From Bdellovibrionales bacterium CG10_big_fil_rev_8_21_14_0_10_45_34 (GTDB lineage: Bacteria; Bdellovibrionota; Bdellovibrionia; Bdellovibrionales; 1-14-0-10-45-34): a stretch of 64,000 nucleotides of DNA. The stretch's first letter is position 1, and each line of letters starts with the position of its first letter. Below are positions 61,382 to 64,000 of the stretch, piece by piece. The translations under genes and the position numbers were made by a program. Below the pieces are notes generated by a model. It did not search any database and had not been told where the DNA came from. It saw only the letters and a program-made list of their open reading frames with translations. Location: NCBI GenBank assembly GCA_002778785.1, contig PEZS01000013.1, positions 45,448 to 109,447 of the forward strand, given 5' to 3'.

Positions 61382-62173
61382 GTGACACTTTTAGTGACTT
61401 CTTTAGAGACAGTAAAATCCGTTGGTGTAGGCGTTTTGATACTAAAATCATTTCGCAAATTAAAGTGTAGGTTTCGATGGCAATTGTGTCTCTCCCTATT
61501 TTCATCTTTCGTTGCAACTTCCGCAATTGCTAGTTTCTCAGAGTTCGCGGAGAAACACATTACCCAACCTTATCGAGATGGCTTCGATACTCACGGTTTA
61601 CTCATTGCCGGCGGAGGCTTACTGGGAGTCGCCGCAACTCAAACGCAAGATTACAATTGGCGGGCTGATTGGGCTAACTACAATCGAATGAGCCATCAGA
61701 CTGCGCGTGTTGGCGACTACTTGGGCATGGGACTTATGGCTGCTGTAGTAGGTGGAGCGCAGCTGCTGTGGGATAACGAAAATGCTATTCATCATATCGA
61801 GGCTCTCGCTCATACCTTCGTAGTAACAAGTATTTTGAAACAAATCAGCAATCGCGCTCGTCCAGCAAGTTCGAATCATCACAGCATGCCATCGGGTCAT
61901 ACATCTATCGTGTTTGCGACAGCCTCACACTTGGCGTATGCGTACGGTTGGAAGGCGGCTATTCCCGCCTATCTTGCAGCAACATTTGTGGCTGCATCAA
62001 GATGGAGCGATGATGCTCATTGGCTCAGTGATACCGTGGGTGGCGCCGGAGTCGGAATCTTTTTTGGCAGAGCCACTTACTTAGACGCCGAACACGATGA
62101 TAGCCCTGAGGTTTGGCTCCACTGGATCAACCAGGGGCCATTTGTCTCCGTGAAGTTTCCCACCCCTTTTTAG
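61382..62173 (+). CDS. PAP2-family phosphatase
   Basis: 263 residues; the start is uncertain (GTG 61382, or TTG 61436 giving a shorter signal peptide). After a signal-like stretch (CLSLFSSFVATSAIA) come membrane or amphipathic segments. The three PAP2 motifs are present: KQISNRARP (KxxxxxxRP), PSGHTS and SRWSDDAHWLSDTVGG (SRxxxxxHxxxD). PAP2 enzymes dephosphorylate lipid phosphates such as phosphatidic acid, undecaprenyl diphosphate or lipid A. Few true TMs are seen, so it may be a periplasmic-type member. Terminator at 62259. Confidence 0.85.
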   Translation: MTLLVTSLETVKSVGVGVLILKSFRKLKCRFRWQLCLSLFSSFVATSAIASFSEFAEKHITQPYRDGFDTHGLLIAGGGLLGVAATQTQDYNWRADWANYNRMSHQTARVGDYLGMGLMAAVVGGAQLLWDNENAIHHIEALAHTFVVTSILKQISNRARPASSNHHSMPSGHTSIVFATASHLAYAYGWKAAIPAYLAATFVAASRWSDDAHWLSDTVGGAGVGIFFGRATYLDAEHDDSPEVWLHWINQGPFVSVKFPTPF

Positions 62174-62258
62174 CGACATTTAGTTACTGTTGTTTACCAA
62201 GAAAAATGACTGTTTTTTTGGTGACCATTTAGGATCGGTCATAATCGTTGATCGATTT

Positions 62259-62284
62259 CCCTTGGTAATTACAAGGGCGTTTTT
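62259..62284 (+). terminator. rho-independent terminator after the PAP2 gene
   Basis: CCCTTG (62259-62264) pairs with CAAGGG (62272-62277) over a 7-nt loop, followed by CGTTTTTAG. Good position, 86 bp after the stop. Confidence 0.6.
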
Positions 62285-62434
62285 AGTGACGCTGAAAGTC
62301 CCAAATTGGTCGACTGTCTAACTACTAGTCAGTCCCAGTCTAATACACTCGATTTTCTTCAATGATTCTCTTCAGTTAATGCAAAGTCTTTCGGCATTCA
62401 TGTTGCTCCCTCTATTGGGTACGGAGGCGGAAGC

Positions 62435-63781
62435 ATGAAACAGCATCTTTCAAGACGAGCTATTAAGGCCATAGCCTACTCTTCAGCTTTGGCATTTCTG
62501 ACTGTGGCTGGGGTTTCACTTTTGACTTCGCACGATAGTATTGATTTTGACCTGTATGGTGAAGCTCGGCTCATGAGCCTTTCAAACCCCACCCAGATCA
62601 ACTCAAAACCAAAAGATGTAGAGTCTCTTGTACTTCTTAATGATCCTGCAATCTCGCGAAACTGGGGCCTTGCTGGAACAGATGGTAAAGCAGATATTTC
62701 TGTATTCAAAGCCTGGAATATTTCAAAAGGCTCGAAAGACATCGTGGTTGGCATTATCGACACGGGCATAGACATTCATCACCCAGATTTAAAAGACAAT
62801 CTTTGGGTTAACCAAGGCGAAGTAGGTCTTGATAAAAACGGCAAAGACAAGAGAACTAACGGAATTGACGATGATAACAACGGCTGTATTGATGATGTTC
62901 ATGGTTGTAACTTCATCACCGGGCGAGGCGACGTTGAGGATCGTCATGGTCATGGCTGCAGCATCGCAGGAATTGTCGGCGCCAAGGGCGGTAATGGTAT
63001 TGGAATTAGCGGGGTTTCACCCGAGGTGAGCCTAATGGTACTTAAATACTACGATCCTACTAGTCGCGGAAATGACAATTTGAAGAACACTATTAAGGCT
63101 ATTGACTATGCTGTTCGTATGAATGCGAAAATCATCAACTACTCCGGCGGCGGGCTTGAAAAGAGTGATGAGGAATATAGCGCCATCAAGCGAGCTCAAC
63201 AAAAAGGTATCCTTTTTGTTGCTGCGGCGGGGAACGAATACTCCAACTCAGATCAAGCACCTTACTATCCAGCAAACTACGGTCTAGACAACATCATTTC
63301 AGTAACGGCTATCGACCCTAAGACAAAGGTTCTTACGAGTAGCAACTTTGGTGAAAACACAGTTGATATTGCAGCGCCAGGCGAACAGATTTACTCCACT
63401 TTGCCAGGGGGCAAGTATGGTGCGATGACTGGCACCTCTCAGGCCACAGCATTTGTAACAGGCGTTGCCGCTCTGATTATGGCCAACAACAAACACTTTG
63501 ATTACAAACAAGTGAAGAAGCAAATTCTCTCGACGGCAGACTTTGAGTCGAACATGAAAGGAAAGACACGAACTTCTGGCAAACTGAATTCCTTTGCTGC
63601 CTTAGCCATTCAACCAAATATTTCAGTAACGGGCCTTCCGGTCAACTTAGCGCCGCTGCTGCCTCGTGAAGAGAATAGCGAAATTGCAGCCATTGGCGGA
63701 CTTGTACCCGAGACAACGAGTCCGATCAATTCTCTTTCACCCATACTCGAAGCCCTGAGCAGAAAACCCGCGAATAACTAA
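62435..63781 (+). CDS. S8 family serine protease (subtilase), exported
   Basis: 448 residues, ACGGAGGCGG ahead of the ATG. Signal peptide with a basic start (KQHLSRRAIKAIAYSSALAF). The subtilase domain spans ~75-385: catalytic Asp in VGIIDTGIDIHHPD, His in DRHGHGCSIAGIVGA (usual form GHGTHVAG), oxyanion Asn region AAAGNE, and Ser in MTGTSQATAFVTG. The GIDDDNNGCIDDVHGCNF insert with acidic residues is probably a Ca2+ site. There is no long propeptide (~50 residues between signal and domain). A ~60-residue Pro/Leu/Ser tail follows. Probably secreted to the periplasm or beyond. Confidence 0.92.
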   Translation: MKQHLSRRAIKAIAYSSALAFLTVAGVSLLTSHDSIDFDLYGEARLMSLSNPTQINSKPKDVESLVLLNDPAISRNWGLAGTDGKADISVFKAWNISKGSKDIVVGIIDTGIDIHHPDLKDNLWVNQGEVGLDKNGKDKRTNGIDDDNNGCIDDVHGCNFITGRGDVEDRHGHGCSIAGIVGAKGGNGIGISGVSPEVSLMVLKYYDPTSRGNDNLKNTIKAIDYAVRMNAKIINYSGGGLEKSDEEYSAIKRAQQKGILFVAAAGNEYSNSDQAPYYPANYGLDNIISVTAIDPKTKVLTSSNFGENTVDIAAPGEQIYSTLPGGKYGAMTGTSQATAFVTGVAALIMANNKHFDYKQVKKQILSTADFESNMKGKTRTSGKLNSFAALAIQPNISVTGLPVNLAPLLPREENSEIAAIGGLVPETTSPINSLSPILEALSRKPANN

Positions 63782-63842
63782 GTCGGCCTCGCCCCTCTAC
63801 CGTCTTCGAGTTCTGCATTTCTGAGTTTAGTAACTCTAAGTT

Positions 63843-63906
63843 ATGCAGCGTTTGTGTTTGGTAACTCTGCGTTTCGCACACTTTGTGTCATGCAGCGTTT
63901 GTGTTT
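63843..63906. repeat. 17-bp direct repeat pair
   Basis: ATGCAGCGTTTGTGTTT occurs at 63843-63859 and again at 63890-63906, 47 bp apart, in the gene-free region after the subtilase. TAACTCT pieces around them are also repeated. Confidence 0.75.
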
Positions 63907-63910
63907 TGAT

Positions 63911-64000
63911 CTAAGTGTTCTCTATCTAAGTGTTCTCTATCTAAGTGTTCTCTATCTAAGTGTTCTCTATCTAAGTGTTCTCTATCTAAGTGTTCTCTAT
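63911..64000. repeat. six exact tandem copies of a 15-bp unit, reaching the window edge
   Basis: CTAAGTGTTCTCTAT is repeated without change from 63911 to the last base, so the array may continue beyond the window. No unique spacers, hence not CRISPR. The rest of 63782-63910 shows no gene. Confidence 0.95.

Overview
The window looks like chromosomal DNA of a Gram-negative, envelope-rich bacterium, most probably a member of the Bdellovibrionota/Oligoflexia or a related deltaproteobacterial-type lineage. This assignment is inference. It rests on a complete type II secretion cluster ordered C-D-E-F-G-H-I-J-K-L-M-N, split System II cytochrome c biogenesis genes, many small lipoproteins including one with an FQNC-type lipobox, LPS core genes, and moderate GC. 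No 16S or core ribosomal operon is present to prove it.

Layout. 1-3.7 kb: the 5' part of purM, then a glycosyltransferase-9 (heptosyltransferase-like) gene translationally coupled to a Kdo transferase (waaA) and a lipoprotein. 3.7-9.2 kb: a large orphan membrane protein, a stand-alone zinc-free S14 (rpsN), a glycine-rich Cys lipoprotein, an RMD1/DUF155 protein, tRNA-Pro(GGG) with a clear promoter, and a secreted orphan. 9.2-10.8 kb is a scar: a small secreted peptide gene, a truncated Fic gene running head-on into a truncated TrmO gene, and short repeats beside a lipoprotein. 11-16 kb: an AraC-Ada alkyltransferase, a FosA-type thiol transferase, a two-TM potassium channel and a class I photolyase. 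16-19 kb: an ABC-2 exporter trio. 19-24 kb: otsA (membrane anchored)-otsB, divergent from a GH15 glucoamylase/trehalase. 24-33 kb: a VWA lipoprotein with a proline-rich repeat, cardiolipin synthase, ccsA-resB-N-formylglutamate amidohydrolase, a PduO-type cobalamin adenosyltransferase and a GNAT-like protein whose 3' end is echoed by a pseudogene remnant. 33.3-35 kb: a 16-bp GATC-containing tandem array next to a Y1/RAYT transposase.

37.5-52.7 kb is the type II secretion cluster. It is interrupted on the opposite strand by a Tat-exported, 13-cysteine Csp1-like copper-storage protein, and followed by a Tat-exported PhoD-like phosphatase. Both are good candidates for folded T2SS cargo. Inside the cluster are a 105-bp in-frame tandem repeat in the leader of gspK and an overlooked 27-codon ORF overlapping the start of gspL. 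54.4-54.56 kb holds a small inverted-repeat (MITE-like) element that supplies the stop codon of the phosphatase gene. 54.7-62 kb: ssb, a two-gene orphan secreted unit, a beta-barrel protein, lipoproteins, a ~100-bp repeat with a 33-bp perfect inverted repeat, and a PAP2 phosphatase. 62.4-64 kb: a subtilase and a 15-bp tandem array that reaches the window edge.

The clearest general theme besides secretion is the abundance of short tandem duplications and partial gene tails at gene ends. No CRISPR array, prophage, rRNA or replication origin was recognised.
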